Shown here: one piece after another, positions 46,192 to 55,526 of the stretch
Layout: each line of letters opens with the position of its first letter
Numbering within the stretch: the first letter of the stretch is position 1
Origin: Mesorhizobium sp. J428
GTDB lineage: Bacteria; Pseudomonadota; Alphaproteobacteria; Rhizobiales; Rhizobiaceae
Direction: 5' to 3'
Assembly: GCF_024699925.1 (NCBI RefSeq)
Contig: NZ_JAJOMX010000005.1
Coordinates: forward strand, 124,001 to 188,000
DNA length: 64,000 bases
Notes under the pieces: generated by a model
Told to the model about the DNA's origin: nothing
Seen by the model: the letters and a program-made list of their open reading frames with translations, nothing else
Databases searched by the model: none
Position numbers and translations under genes: made by a program

Positions 46192-47124
46192 CTATGCGGC
46201 GCCCCTGACATCGTGCTCACGAGTCTCGGCCTGCTGGTCGTGCATCCAGTCGGCGATCTGCTGTGCCTTGCTGGCAGCGGTGAAGATGGCGCGCTTGTCG
46301 GAGCGCAGCACCTCGAGCCATGAGGCGATGTAGCGGGCGTGGTCGGGCCGCGGCTCGACGCTGAGATTGAGATCGGCGCAGATCATGGCGCTCAGGAGCT
46401 CGACCGTGCATTCCTCCATGGCGTAAGCGGCCGAGCCGAACCGTCCGGAAAGATCGCGGTCGAGGCGGTGCCTGGCGCCCGAGGCGTGCCCACATTCGTG
46501 AAGCAGCACGGCGTAGTAGGCGACGGCGTCGCGGAAGCAGGCGAAGTCGGGCATCTGCACATGGTCCCTGGAGGGGATGTAACAGGCCTGCGATCCGCCG
46601 TGGTGGATGTCGATGCCGAGAGCGGCGCAGAAGCGTTCGGCATGCGCGATCCGTTCGGCCTCGGGCAGCACCGGCATCTCGGGCGGCGTGTAACCGTCGA
46701 CCTGCGCGCAGTTGAAGACCGTATAGCCGCGGGCGAACATGCGCTGGGCGGGCTCGTCGCGATCCTCGTCGCCGTCCTCAGCGTCTGCCTCACTGTTGCG
46801 ACCGGAGATCTTCCAGAACACGACCAGGTGGCCGCGCTCGCCCTTGCGAACCTGAGCGCCGAGCGCCTGCCATTGGCGGTAGGTGGCCCAGATGCCAACG
46901 GAATAGCCCGCCGCTTGCGCCGCGGCCCAGAGCGCGATGACGTTGATGCCGCGATAGGCCTTGCGCGAGGCGAGGTTGACGGGCGTGGTGATGGCCGATC
47001 CGTCATGATGCCAGGGCATCCGGTACTCGCCGGCGCCGGCCTCTATGGCGGCGATGATCTGGCTGGTGACGCGCTCGTAGACATCGTTGCCAGTCCGGGC
47101 TTGGCTGCTGCGATTGGTGGTCAT
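46192..47124 (-). CDS. ardC: ArdC-like antirestriction protein
   Basis: 310 residues from ATG 47124, behind a strong AGGAGG. It has the N-terminal ssDNA-binding domain (VYERVTSQIIAAIEAGAGEY, KAYRGINVIALWAAAQAAG) and the C-terminal zincin metallopeptidase with HECGHASGARHRLDRD. The acidic loop between the domains is variable. It is homologous along its length to the element A copy but clearly diverged, so the two were not made by a recent duplication. ArdC-type proteins guard transferred DNA against restriction. The ribosome-site region is part of a large palindrome (47126-47293). Confidence 0.9.
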   Translation of the reverse strand: MTTNRSSQARTGNDVYERVTSQIIAAIEAGAGEYRMPWHHDGSAITTPVNLASRKAYRGINVIALWAAAQAAGYSVGIWATYRQWQALGAQVRKGERGHLVVFWKISGRNSEADAEDGDEDRDEPAQRMFARGYTVFNCAQVDGYTPPEMPVLPEAERIAHAERFCAALGIDIHHGGSQACYIPSRDHVQMPDFACFRDAVAYYAVLLHECGHASGARHRLDRDLSGRFGSAAYAMEECTVELLSAMICADLNLSVEPRPDHARYIASWLEVLRSDKRAIFTAASKAQQIADWMHDQQAETREHDVRGAA

Positions 47125-47125
47125 G

Positions 47126-47293
47126 GGTGCCTCCTGTGCTCGCCCTCTCCGTCGAGGGCGAGGCGGCAGGGGCAGACGCGGCGAGCCGGCCCGTCACACC
47201 CTGTTCTCGGTGCTGGTGCGGAACAGGGTTGATGGGCCGGCAGCGTCTGCCACAACCCGAGCCCTGCCTCGACGGGCGAGCACAGGAGGCACC
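47126..47293. repeat. 168-bp imperfect palindrome upstream of ardC
   Basis: Outer arms: GGTGCCTCCTGTGCTCGCCC (47126-47145) has an exact inverted copy at 47274-47293. Further inward, GTCGAGG, CAGACG and GCCGGCCC recur in inverted order with gaps. The centre pairs ACCCTGTTC (47198-47206) with GAACAGGGT (47221-47229). The outer arm contains the AGGAGG ribosome site of ardC, so the inverted copy looks like a duplicated and flipped ardC leader. It may form a cruciform. Confidence 0.85.
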
Positions 47294-47342
47294 GGCCATG
47301 ATCGGCGGAGCGCGGACCGACCGGTGCGTGGATACGCGGCTC

Positions 47343-47784
47343 TCAGCCGGCGCCGTCTTGGGGCGAGCGCCGCAACGGAATGACCCTCGTGTTGCCGGAT
47401 CGGGCCAGTTCCTCCCGCAGGCCCTCGATCACGGCATCACGCTCGGCGACCTGCAACGTCAGCACCTGGATACGCTGCGCGAGCGTGCGGGCGAGCGCCC
47501 GCAGCTCGGCCATCTCGGCCCCGCGCACGGCGCGCAGTTCCGCTTCGAGTGCGCGGATGCGTCCCTTGAGCACCAGGGGCGACGATTGCCGGCGGCGCGC
47601 TTCGGCGGTACGGAACTCGGCGAGCACATCGACCGCGCGGTTCGCCGTCGCCCGGCTGACGCCGGCCTCGCGCGCCAGGTTTGAGACTGTCAGCGCGCCG
47701 TCGGGTACGCTCGGGGCGGCCGTCGAGCAGCCGCGCCATGGCCGCCCTCAGCGCGGCTTCGCTCTTCGGCCCGAGCGCGGTCAT
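47343..47784 (-). pseudogene. DUF6262/TnpC-like gene, frameshifted
   Basis: The first frame starts ATG 47784, overlapping the recombinase stop, with TALGPKSEAALRAAMARLLD. Near 47710 the reading moves one base over and continues VPDGALTVSNLAREAGVSRA, TANRAVDVLAEFRTAEARRR and a coiled coil (IRALEAELRAVRG) to 47343. Joined it gives about 147 residues, an HTH plus coiled coil like the intact copy at 40703-41164. Decayed or mis-sequenced. Confidence 0.75.
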
Positions 47785-49942
47785 GCATCACCGTCCATGA
47801 GCGGTGCGATCAGCCGGCGCTTGCGCTCGTTGTCCGCAAGGATCGCCGTGCGCTGCAGCGGCGACAGGCGCCGGTCGGCCAGAAGCGCTTCGCCCTCGGC
47901 GATCGAAGCCTGCCACGGCTCGCGGTGCCGGTCGGTCAGGCAGGCGTTCGGGCAGCGGTCGGGGCTGCATCGCGACAGGGCTGGCGCCGTTTGCTCGGCA
48001 TCCGGTGCATCTTTGAGGCAGAGCGCGGTCGCCGCATCGAACAGGCAGTCGTTGAGGAAGCCGACATGCAGGGTCCGGCCGAGATGGGCGAGCATGGTGC
48101 GCAGCCGCTTGCGGTCCGTGATCCGGCCCGGAAGATCGCCAAGCTCGTGCTGGACGCGGGCGAACTCGCGGAGCAGTCGGTGAGCGCCTGGCCCCGCCGG
48201 GCCTTCACGGCGAAGACAGGCCTCGTAATGGGCGACAATATCGTCGAGTTGGCCGAGCGCACGCTCGCGCTCGATCGCCAGGCGGAAATCGGCCGGCGCC
48301 GATCCGGCATAGCCCTCGAACATGGCGACCGAGGCATGCTTGTACTGGATCTTGCCCGCGACCGTGCCGAACGGCCGGTTGGCGATTACCAGGCGATGGT
48401 GCGGCGCAGTTGCCGTGTCGTGAACTTCCATGGCTCGTCGCCGACGCGCGGGATCGCCGGTCCCCCTTCCGAGCGTCCATCGAGGCCGTCGCGGAACAGG
48501 TTGAGCGTCGGCGTCGCACCCATCCCGAGATGATCGTTGCTCCAGGGCCAGTCCTTCAGCGCCACCCACAGCGACGACAATCCCTTCTCCTTGCGATTGC
48601 GCGCCGAGAGTACCTCCATGACCGCGACGGCGCGGGCGACCGGCTCGATCGTGATCCAGTCGGCCTGAGCGCCTCGTGCCCCATGGCGCTTGTAGACGGT
48701 GCTGCGCACCCGGTAGCGCTCGACCAGGCCGTCGGCGCTGCGCATCACCGACACGCAACCCGGCTGCATCGCCTGCACCTCGCTGTCGCGCATGCCGGTG
48801 AGGTAGGCGCAGACGAGATAGCAGGCACCCTGCAGCATCCGTTCCTCGCGGGCGAGGCTGAGGGCGTCGAAGCGCTCGCGCCATGGCAAGCCGGTGTCCG
48901 GATCGGTCGAGATCGGCGTGTCGAGGCCGCCCACCTCGGTGCCGAGCTCGGCTGCCGCCTGCTCGATCAGCCGCGCCGTCGGTTCGGACTGGCTGATGCG
49001 GCCGCTCTCTCGCGCACCGGCGTGAAGCCGCATCAGGTGAAGATTGTAGGGCGGGGTCTGTTCGCCGGTGAGCGGGTCGATGCGGCGGGCGACGTTGGGC
49101 GCGTGCTCCCAGATCGGTACGCCTCGGCCCATGGCCCGGCGCACGTCGAGCCACTTCGCCACGCGGGCGCGATAGGTGCTGGCGACGGCTCGTCCGGTCC
49201 GCTCGTCCCGCGCCATCACCTTTGCGCAGCGGGCTTCGAGAGCGTCCAGTTCTGCCCGCGCGGCGAGGATATCGGACGCATAGACTTCGACATATCTGAG
49301 CGCCCAGCGCAGCATGGCGCCGATGACCGGCTCGGGAATCCGCGGCGTGGCGTTCTCGGCGGGCGCCGGCGGCCGGCCCGCAACGCGGTGCGCCGCACGT
49401 CCACGCCACGGCAGGAAACCTATGCCGCCGCCGGTTAGCCATGGCGCCAGGTGATGCAGGTCGATCGGCACCTCGACATACTTCACCGTCTCGTGCGGCG
49501 TCCGCCGCCCGCCGTCGCGGGCATGCACCAGGTAGGCGTCGAGCAGCGCCTGATCGATCCGGCTGAGATCGACGGCGCCAGTCCGCGCGCGGAGGAACGC
49601 GGCGAAATGCTGGACGTAGCGCAGCAGCCGGATCGCCGAGGTCGCGCCGCAGGGCGCCCGGTATCCCGGCACATGAATGCGCAGCCGGGCGATCACATAC
49701 TCCTTCGCCAACCGTCGCGTGACGGGATCGGCGATGCCGGCGAAGTTCAGCCGGTAGTTGCTGTAGCGGGCGTTGACCCGGAAGATGGCGGCGCCCAAAT
49801 CCCAGAGATCGTCCCCGAAGCGGGGAAGCTCACTGCGGTCGACATCGTCCCTGACCGCGACACCGGCAAGCACGGGCTCGCCGTCGCCATAAATGGCCGA
49901 CGGCAACGACGTCCGCGGCGAGAGCGTGATGGAACCCGGCAT
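47781..49942 (-). pseudogene. Tyrosine recombinase, third of the element B set, frameshifted
   Basis: The first frame, ATG 49942 to 48386, gives 518 residues with core-binding domain and Arg I (TGMRDSEVQAM), stopping just after RQLRRTIAW. The next frame continues IANRPFGTVAGKIQ and YKHASVAMFEGYAGS with the Tyr, then a Cys-bearing C-terminus to 47781. A single missing base near 48385 explains the break (TGG-TA-ATC for TGG-TAC-ATC). The frame carrying the end is also open far upstream, but that part is antisense noise. Loss of the Tyr from the main frame would inactivate it. Confidence 0.8.
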
Positions 49943-51785
49943 TATGGCGCTGCCGCTTCGGGCGGCAGGTAGATGAGCGCCGGGTCCGACGCCGCAATCT
50001 GGCGAGCCTCCTCAATCTCCGCGTCGGCAAACCGGGACAGAATCTGATCGGCAATGCGTCCGTGAACGCGGCCGAACTTGGCGATCCAGTCGCCTTCGCT
50101 GAGCGCCTGCCGTTGTGCCCGGATGAAGTTGAGGAATGCGAGAAGCGCGGGCAGCTTGCGGGCGGTAATCACCGCATTGCTGCATTCGAGACACCCCCAG
50201 AAGGGCGACGGACAGGCTTCCCCTTCTAGCCCGAACGGGCTCTTGTAGAAGCCGGCGCAACTGGCGAGCCAGACATCCTGCTCGCCGCCGAGCAGCGCGC
50301 CGATCGCGGCGGTACCGGCAACGGGAAGACTGGTTGCCTGCTCGGGATCGGCCAGGACGGCACCCTCCTCTTCCGAGGACAGGACGCACGGCCGCAACGC
50401 GGCATCGAGCGCGATCGCACATGGCGTCGGCCACGGTCGCCTCATGCAGGTGGCGAAGCGCGGGGATATCGGCGTAGTGATCGGCCGCGACTGCGACGCT
50501 GTGGCCAACGGCGAAGCGGTCAAGCTGGCCACCGGTGCGCCGATGCCCATGCCGCCTTGTGCGTCTTGCGCAGGCGCGTCAGGTTGAGGCGAAGGGGCCG
50601 GCCCTGTTCATCGAGGATGCCGCTTCGGCCGATCCATGAAGCCACGGGCTCCTTCATGCTGATAGGACGCGGGGTCAATCGGCCCCAGGCGCAGTGGACC
50701 CAGAGCGTGTCGGCGCCAAGCCGGCTTCTCGCCGGACCGGTCCATTGCAGCACCTTGCGGATCAAACCGCCCGGCGTCGAGGAGCCGCCGTCGCGCCCGC
50801 GCAGCCGCTTCCACTCGGCGCCGCGCGCCCGCCGCTTGCAATACTCAACCTCGACATAGCCGCCGGACGGGTTCTTCAGGCAGTCCGCCCGCAGGCTCTT
50901 GATCGCTTCGATCTCCAGGCCGGTGTCGAGCGAAATGAGGACGATGAGCGGCACGAGGTCGGCAGCGATCAGATGCCGGCGGCCGTGCAGATCGTGGATC
51001 AGGCGATCGTTCGGCAGGCCGCTTTCACGGCGCAGCGTGTAGAGGCACTTGAAGAGAGCATGCCGGTGCCCGATGACGCCTTCCGCGTCGATCACCGCCA
51101 TCACCTGTTCATGCGCCCTCGCCAGAACGCGGCCCCGATCGGCATCCTCGACGGTCGGGATGCGATCGGCCTCGGCGAAGCGGCGGATGATAGCAGCGAG
51201 ATCGGCGCGTGCCGCGGTCCGCAATGCCGTGGCGATGTCGTCGCCATAGGCATCGCGCGGCCGGGCGCGCACACCCGGCCGGTCGCTCGTATACATCAGC
51301 CGTCGCGAGGCATCGGGTGGCAGAAGGCCGGGCTCCGCCGCCTCGGCGAGGCGGAGCAGGTTGAGCACCTTGCTCATTCGATGCAGCCGGTGATTGGGAT
51401 GCAGGCCGCTCTCCTCCATCCATGCGTCGAAGCCGTCGATCAAGGCAGCGCTCACGTCAGAGAGCCGTGCGACGTGCATTCCGGCGGAATCGAGATAGCG
51501 CCAGAACGTCTTGAGCGCATTGGCATAGGCATAGGCCGTCGAGATCGAGCCGGCCGGACCGCCGACCTGGCAGGCGCGCCAGAGCGCGCCGGCAAACGTC
51601 CGGGCCAGTGCCTTGCGGCCAGCGAGCATCGTCAGGTCGATCGCCCTGCTGCGGTCTGCCAGCGTGACAGTGAAGCGGAGCGACGCGATCGCAGCGGCGG
51701 CCTCGCGCTCGGGATCGGGCAGCGCCTCGGGAAAGAGGGCACGGCGGCCCGGCCGTCGTGCTGGAGCAGTCGTCGCGGCCATCAT
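49942..51785 (-). pseudogene. Tyrosine recombinase-like, second of the element B set, two frameshifts
   Basis: It begins at ATG 51785, overlapping the first recombinase (ATGA). 421 residues run to near 50540, ending after LRLNLTRLRKTHKAAW. A short stretch in another frame reads GGQLDRFAVGHSVAVAADHY and ADIPALRHLHEATVADA. From near 50420 a third frame reads ALDAALRPCVLSSEEEGAVL and a Cys-containing end to 49942. Two single-base shifts are therefore needed. Arg I is replaced (DTGLEIEAIKSL), as in the element A homologue. Joined length is about 610. Confidence 0.78.
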
Positions 51786-53191
51786 GCTGCATCACCAGCC
51801 GTATCGTCCGCCCAGCGGTCCACGGCCGCCTCGACCAGCTCCTGCGCCTCATTGAGACTGTCGAGATAGATGTAGGTGCTGGTGATGCTTGCGTGCCCCA
51901 GGAGGTGCTGGAGCTTCTGCAAGGGGTCGCCGAGCATCCGGCGATAGGCCGCGCCGTGCCGGTCGTGCGGATCGAACACGGTTCCGATCTGCTCGCGGAT
52001 CAGCATGGAGAGCATGTTGACGGCGAAGGTGTGCCGCAGAGTGTGCGGCGTCACCTCGACCTCGATACCGAAGCGGCGGCAGCGGACGCAGGCGCGCCGA
52101 AAAGCGGCTTCCCAGGTTGCGGAGGGCACAGGCCGGCCGGCTTCCGTCAGCCAGAGCAAGCCGTGCTGCGCTCGGCCAGGCGCGCCGATCAGCACGCGGC
52201 GGCGCTCACCCGGCGTCAGGCGGTCGAGCCGGACCTTCTTGCCCGCCGGATCTCTTGCCTTCCCATCCTCCGGTACCAACCACAGCGGATCGGACACCTG
52301 GGGTTCGGACCGGGCAGTGGAGATCGCGCGCTCAAGATCGACATAGTCGGCCATGAGCGCCAGCACCCGGCGGGGAACGCGGATGCGCCGCGGCCGCCCG
52401 CCCTTGGCGATCGGACCAGGAAGGTCGAAGGGAATCGAGCGTGATGCGGGCTCCGGAAGCTCGGCCAGAAGCAGGCTGCCGGCTTCGGTCAGCCGCAGGC
52501 CGGTCGTGACCAGAAGCTCGGCAAACAGCGCATTGCGCTCGCCGTTGCGGCCGCGCCACGTCCGATCTTCGGAGCCGTCGGGAAGCCGGCCCCGCAGCCC
52601 CACCTCGCGGAACAGCAGGTAGCGGCCGAGATCGATATAGCGGGTGTCGTGGCGGCGCGCGGCGCGCTCGCGGGCGCGGTTGGCCGCCACGGCGAGCACG
52701 GCGCGGCTGCCGGCGGTCCGACGAAGGGTGACGCCATAGCTGAAAGGCGAGGCAGAGATGATCCCTTCCTCGACGGCCCAGCGATAGAGCTTGTCGAGCG
52801 CGGCGATGCTTCGGTTCCAGCTCGCCGCTGAAATGCGGAACGCCGCGTCCGACAGGCGACGTGCCCGGTGAAAGGCCAGGACATCATGGCGGTCGGCCTG
52901 CCAGACCGTCTTGCCACCGCGTCGCTCGCTGAGAAAGCGCGCCCAGACGAGAATGTCGCGGGCATAGGAACGCCACGTGTTCGGCGACCGCGCGCCCATG
53001 CCCGGACAGGCGCGGAAGAACCGGTTGAGATTGAGATCGTAGCTGCCGTCATCCATCAGGATGAACGGCATGCCGTCGATCAGCCCAGCGCGCTCGACCA
53101 CGTCGAGCGCGCCGGGTGCGAGGCTCACTGCAAGGTCATCAAGGAAAAGCGGACGCGAAATAGCGTCAAGATTGGTAAAATACAAATGCAC
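51782..53191 (-). CDS. Tyrosine recombinase, first of the element B set
   Basis: 469 residues, intact. Core-binding domain (SPNTWRSYARDILVWARFLS), catalytic Arg I (TTGLRLTEAGSLLL), box II HTLRHTFAVNML, and LLGHASITSTYIYL with the Tyr. It is longer than its element A counterpart and differs widely, so the two elements are distant relatives. It starts about 265 bases from the right end of element B. It is the only undamaged recombination gene of this element. Confidence 0.88.
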   Translation of the reverse strand: MHLYFTNLDAISRPLFLDDLAVSLAPGALDVVERAGLIDGMPFILMDDGSYDLNLNRFFRACPGMGARSPNTWRSYARDILVWARFLSERRGGKTVWQADRHDVLAFHRARRLSDAAFRISAASWNRSIAALDKLYRWAVEEGIISASPFSYGVTLRRTAGSRAVLAVAANRARERAARRHDTRYIDLGRYLLFREVGLRGRLPDGSEDRTWRGRNGERNALFAELLVTTGLRLTEAGSLLLAELPEPASRSIPFDLPGPIAKGGRPRRIRVPRRVLALMADYVDLERAISTARSEPQVSDPLWLVPEDGKARDPAGKKVRLDRLTPGERRRVLIGAPGRAQHGLLWLTEAGRPVPSATWEAAFRRACVRCRRFGIEVEVTPHTLRHTFAVNMLSMLIREQIGTVFDPHDRHGAAYRRMLGDPLQKLQHLLGHASITSTYIYLDSLNEAQELVEAAVDRWADDTAGDAA

Positions 53192-53194
53192 GCA

Positions 53195-53457
53195 CGATAC
53201 CTAAGCGGAGCGCCTTCGGCGCAAGTTATTGTCTTATGTGCGAGGGGTTCCCCTCGCGCTCTCCCGCTCGCCGCGTGGCAGGGGTGCAGGACTAAGCCTG
53301 CACCCCATGAACAAGCTTGTGGAGCCGCCGCCGCGTAAAGCGTTGTCCTCGCTTCGCTGCGGGAACGCTTGACCCGGACGTCTGACGAGCTTCACCGGAA
53401 CCGTCGGTGAGGCGCTTCCATGCCTGATTCTGAGACAGGATTACAGAGTCAGGATAA
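53195..53457. other. Right terminal region of element B with hairpins
   Basis: Non-coding. It contains two perfect hairpins: GCGAGGGG-TT-CCCCTCGC near 53241 and GGGGTGCAGG...CCTGCACCCC near 53280-53306. It ends in the terminal repeat at about 53430-53457. The hairpins could be recombinase-binding structures or terminators. Confidence 0.55.
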
Positions 53458-53864
53458 GGCGCGGTGTGAGGTCAGGCCGCATGCTGAAGGTTGATGCCGG
53501 CCAGCGCGGCAGGGAGCTGCCGCAGGTAGTTCGCGGGCGCCCCGACCAGGCTGGCGAGCTGGCCGAAGCTCCAGTGCGTGGGAGCGACCGGCGCGTGCGC
53601 GTCGGGCAGCATCAACGTCAGGCGTTCGGGATTGTCGCGGCTCGCTGCGACGCGGATGTTTTCGCTTTCGACGATGCGGGTCTTGCAGCGTTTTGATCGC
53701 CTGGCCACCGAATTGTGGAGGTCGGTGAGCGAGAGATAGCGCTCGTCGGCCGGACGATTGAACCATTCAGACGAAACGCGCCCGATACGCTCGCCTTTAC
53801 TGATGTCGACCTTGTAGCCGTTGGGCGCCATGCGCGTCGGCGCGTGAATTTGCATAAGGGTCAT
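53458..53864 (-). pseudogene. DUF932 gene, N-terminal fragment
   Basis: From ATG 53864 (after GAGGAG) it reads MTLMQIHAPTRMAPNGYKVD, then YLSLTDLHNSVARRSKRCKT and NYLRQLPAALAGINLQ. Then the frame closes as HAA-stop at 53472. One frame over, the natural continuation GLTSHRA runs to the GGCGCG repeat at 53458-53463, so a small indel near 53480 occurred as well as the insertion. The sequence continues in the fragment at 42123-42283. The promoter side (53865-54151) is divergent with the DUF1173 gene. Confidence 0.87.
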
Positions 53865-54151
53865 TGCTGTTCTCCTCGACGGGCGCCGGGAGCCTCTCTC
53901 CTGGCCTCGACCCGCCGCCACGTCACAGCCTCCCCTCTGCCTCTGCCTGCCCCAACCGCGGAGGAGAAGCGCCAGCGCCGCGGCCGGCTACAAGAAAGCA
54001 AAAGTAGACCGCAGGTCGGGCTTCAATCGAGCCGCAACTCATCGGGACAAGCGGTCGAATTCAGAGCGGCCGGATTGGGGTTGGGGCGAACGCGCTGGCT
54101 TCTGCGCCCACTCTTCTGCGGTCGAGGAGGACTTGCTCAGGATGGCAATCC

Positions 54152-55399
54152 ATGACCCAATGGAAGGCAGGGGATGCGGCGGCGTCCAGGGCGATGGAGG
54201 CGATGCGACGTTTCAAGCTTGATGACCAAACGATAGAAGAGACCGCGCCTGCTTTGCAGAAAGTGCTGGCGGATGCCTACCGGCGACGAGTTCAGCCTCT
54301 CTGCCTGTGTCAGGAGTCAGGCCTTGCGATGTATATCGCCAACGTGGGCGACCAATACATCGTCAAGCGCATGCCGTTGTCGGGGTGTGGACATGATCCA
54401 GCCTGCCCGTCCTACGAACCGCCTGATGAGCTCTCCGGCCTCGGCGCCCTGATCGGTAGCGCGATCCAGATCGACTCCGAAACCGGGCTATCGGCACTCA
54501 AGGTAGGCTTCAGCCTGACAAAGTTGGGTGCGCGCGCTGCTCCGGTTCCCGGCGTGGAGGGTTCAGACGGTGTGGTTGGCGAGGCGAAGAAGCTGTCGCT
54601 CCGAAGTCTGCTTCACTACCTCTGGCACGAGGCCGAGTTGACGGCCTGGACGGCGCGATGGGCCGGAAAGCGCCATTGGTGGAACGTTCGCTGGCACCTG
54701 ATCGAGGCAGCCCGCCAGATGACGGTGAAGGGCGGAATATTGAGCGACGTTCTGTTCGTACCGGAATCGTTTCGTTCGGCAGACAAGGTTGCCATCGAGC
54801 AACGGCGCGTAGACGCGCTTGCGCCCGCACTTCCTCCCAGGACCGGGCCGAGGAAATTGATGATCCTCGTCGGCGAGGTCAAGGATATAGCGCCGGCTCG
54901 CAATGGCTTCCGACTAGTTATCAAGCATCTTCCGGACTTTCCATTGCTGCTGGAAGAAACATTGAATCGTCGGCTTCAGGTTCGTTTCGAGAATGAAATA
55001 GCGCTCTGGAGCGCGAACCAGGATTCTCACTTGATCGCGATCGCTACCTTCGGCCTCACGCTTGCCGGGCTCGCGGTTGTCGAGGAAATGGCGGTGATGG
55101 TCGTGTCGGAGAACTGGATTCCATACGACTCCATCCATGAGAAGCGGCTTGTCGATGCGCTGGCACGGGTAGGCGATAGAAGTGTGAAGGGCTTCCGCTA
55201 TAATCTGGCAATGGACAAGCCAACCGCGGCGGCGATGCTGCAGTTGCAGCCAAAGCCGGTTGGGCTCTACATCGTTCCACCATCGGCGGACAGCGCCTAC
55301 GACGAGGCGCTCAACGAGCTTGTTGCATCTCGACCTGAAATCGATGCGTGGATCTGGCGCACGGCTGATGGCGCGATGCCGCCGCTCCCTTGCCGGTAG
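54152..55399 (+). CDS. DUF1173 family protein
   Basis: 415 residues, ATG after AGGATGG. The N-terminal region has Cys residues in PLCLCQESGLAMYI and SGCGHDPACPSYEPP, perhaps a metal site. The middle reads LRSLLHYLWHEAELTAWTAR, HWWNVRWHLIEAARQM. The C-terminal half is alpha/beta. This is the DUF1173 layout, found on alphaproteobacterial plasmids near T4SS or DUF932 genes. Function unknown. Confidence 0.75.
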   Translation: MTQWKAGDAAASRAMEAMRRFKLDDQTIEETAPALQKVLADAYRRRVQPLCLCQESGLAMYIANVGDQYIVKRMPLSGCGHDPACPSYEPPDELSGLGALIGSAIQIDSETGLSALKVGFSLTKLGARAAPVPGVEGSDGVVGEAKKLSLRSLLHYLWHEAELTAWTARWAGKRHWWNVRWHLIEAARQMTVKGGILSDVLFVPESFRSADKVAIEQRRVDALAPALPPRTGPRKLMILVGEVKDIAPARNGFRLVIKHLPDFPLLLEETLNRRLQVRFENEIALWSANQDSHLIAIATFGLTLAGLAVVEEMAVMVVSENWIPYDSIHEKRLVDALARVGDRSVKGFRYNLAMDKPTAAAMLQLQPKPVGLYIVPPSADSAYDEALNELVASRPEIDAWIWRTADGAMPPLPCR

Positions 55400-55526
55400 T
55401 ATCGGGCACGATCGTTTTGCGGCGCGCGAGTGAAGCTACCTTACCATGCGCTAGGATGGCGCACCCAAATGTGGTGGTCACGGCAAGTTGGCTATGCATC
55501 CGATCGCATTCGTGCGAAGGTTCAGA

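Larger units (their letters stand above)
42284..53457. mobile_element. Element B: transposon carrying mer operon, ardC and a decayed recombinase trio
   Basis: About 11.2 kb flanked by direct repeats GGCGCG (42278-42283 and 53458-53463) in the DUF932 gene. The ends are inverted repeats: left TTATCTGAAC...CTGTCTCAG, right (minus strand) TTATCCTGAC...CTGTCTCAG. From right to left it holds three tyrosine recombinases and a DUF6262-like gene (minus strand), a palindrome, ardC, and the mer genes. Three of its four recombination genes are frameshifted, so it is probably immobile now unless helped by element A. Confidence 0.8.

Noticed and set aside
48400..49442. Upstream extension of the frame holding the recombinase C-terminus
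   Set aside because: It overlaps the true recombinase frame and is Arg/Pro/Gly-rich noise; only the part below about 48400 is recombinase-like.
53195..53457. Integron attC site
   Set aside because: Hairpins are present, but there is no R'/R'' core pair or integron integrase; better explained as the element B terminus.
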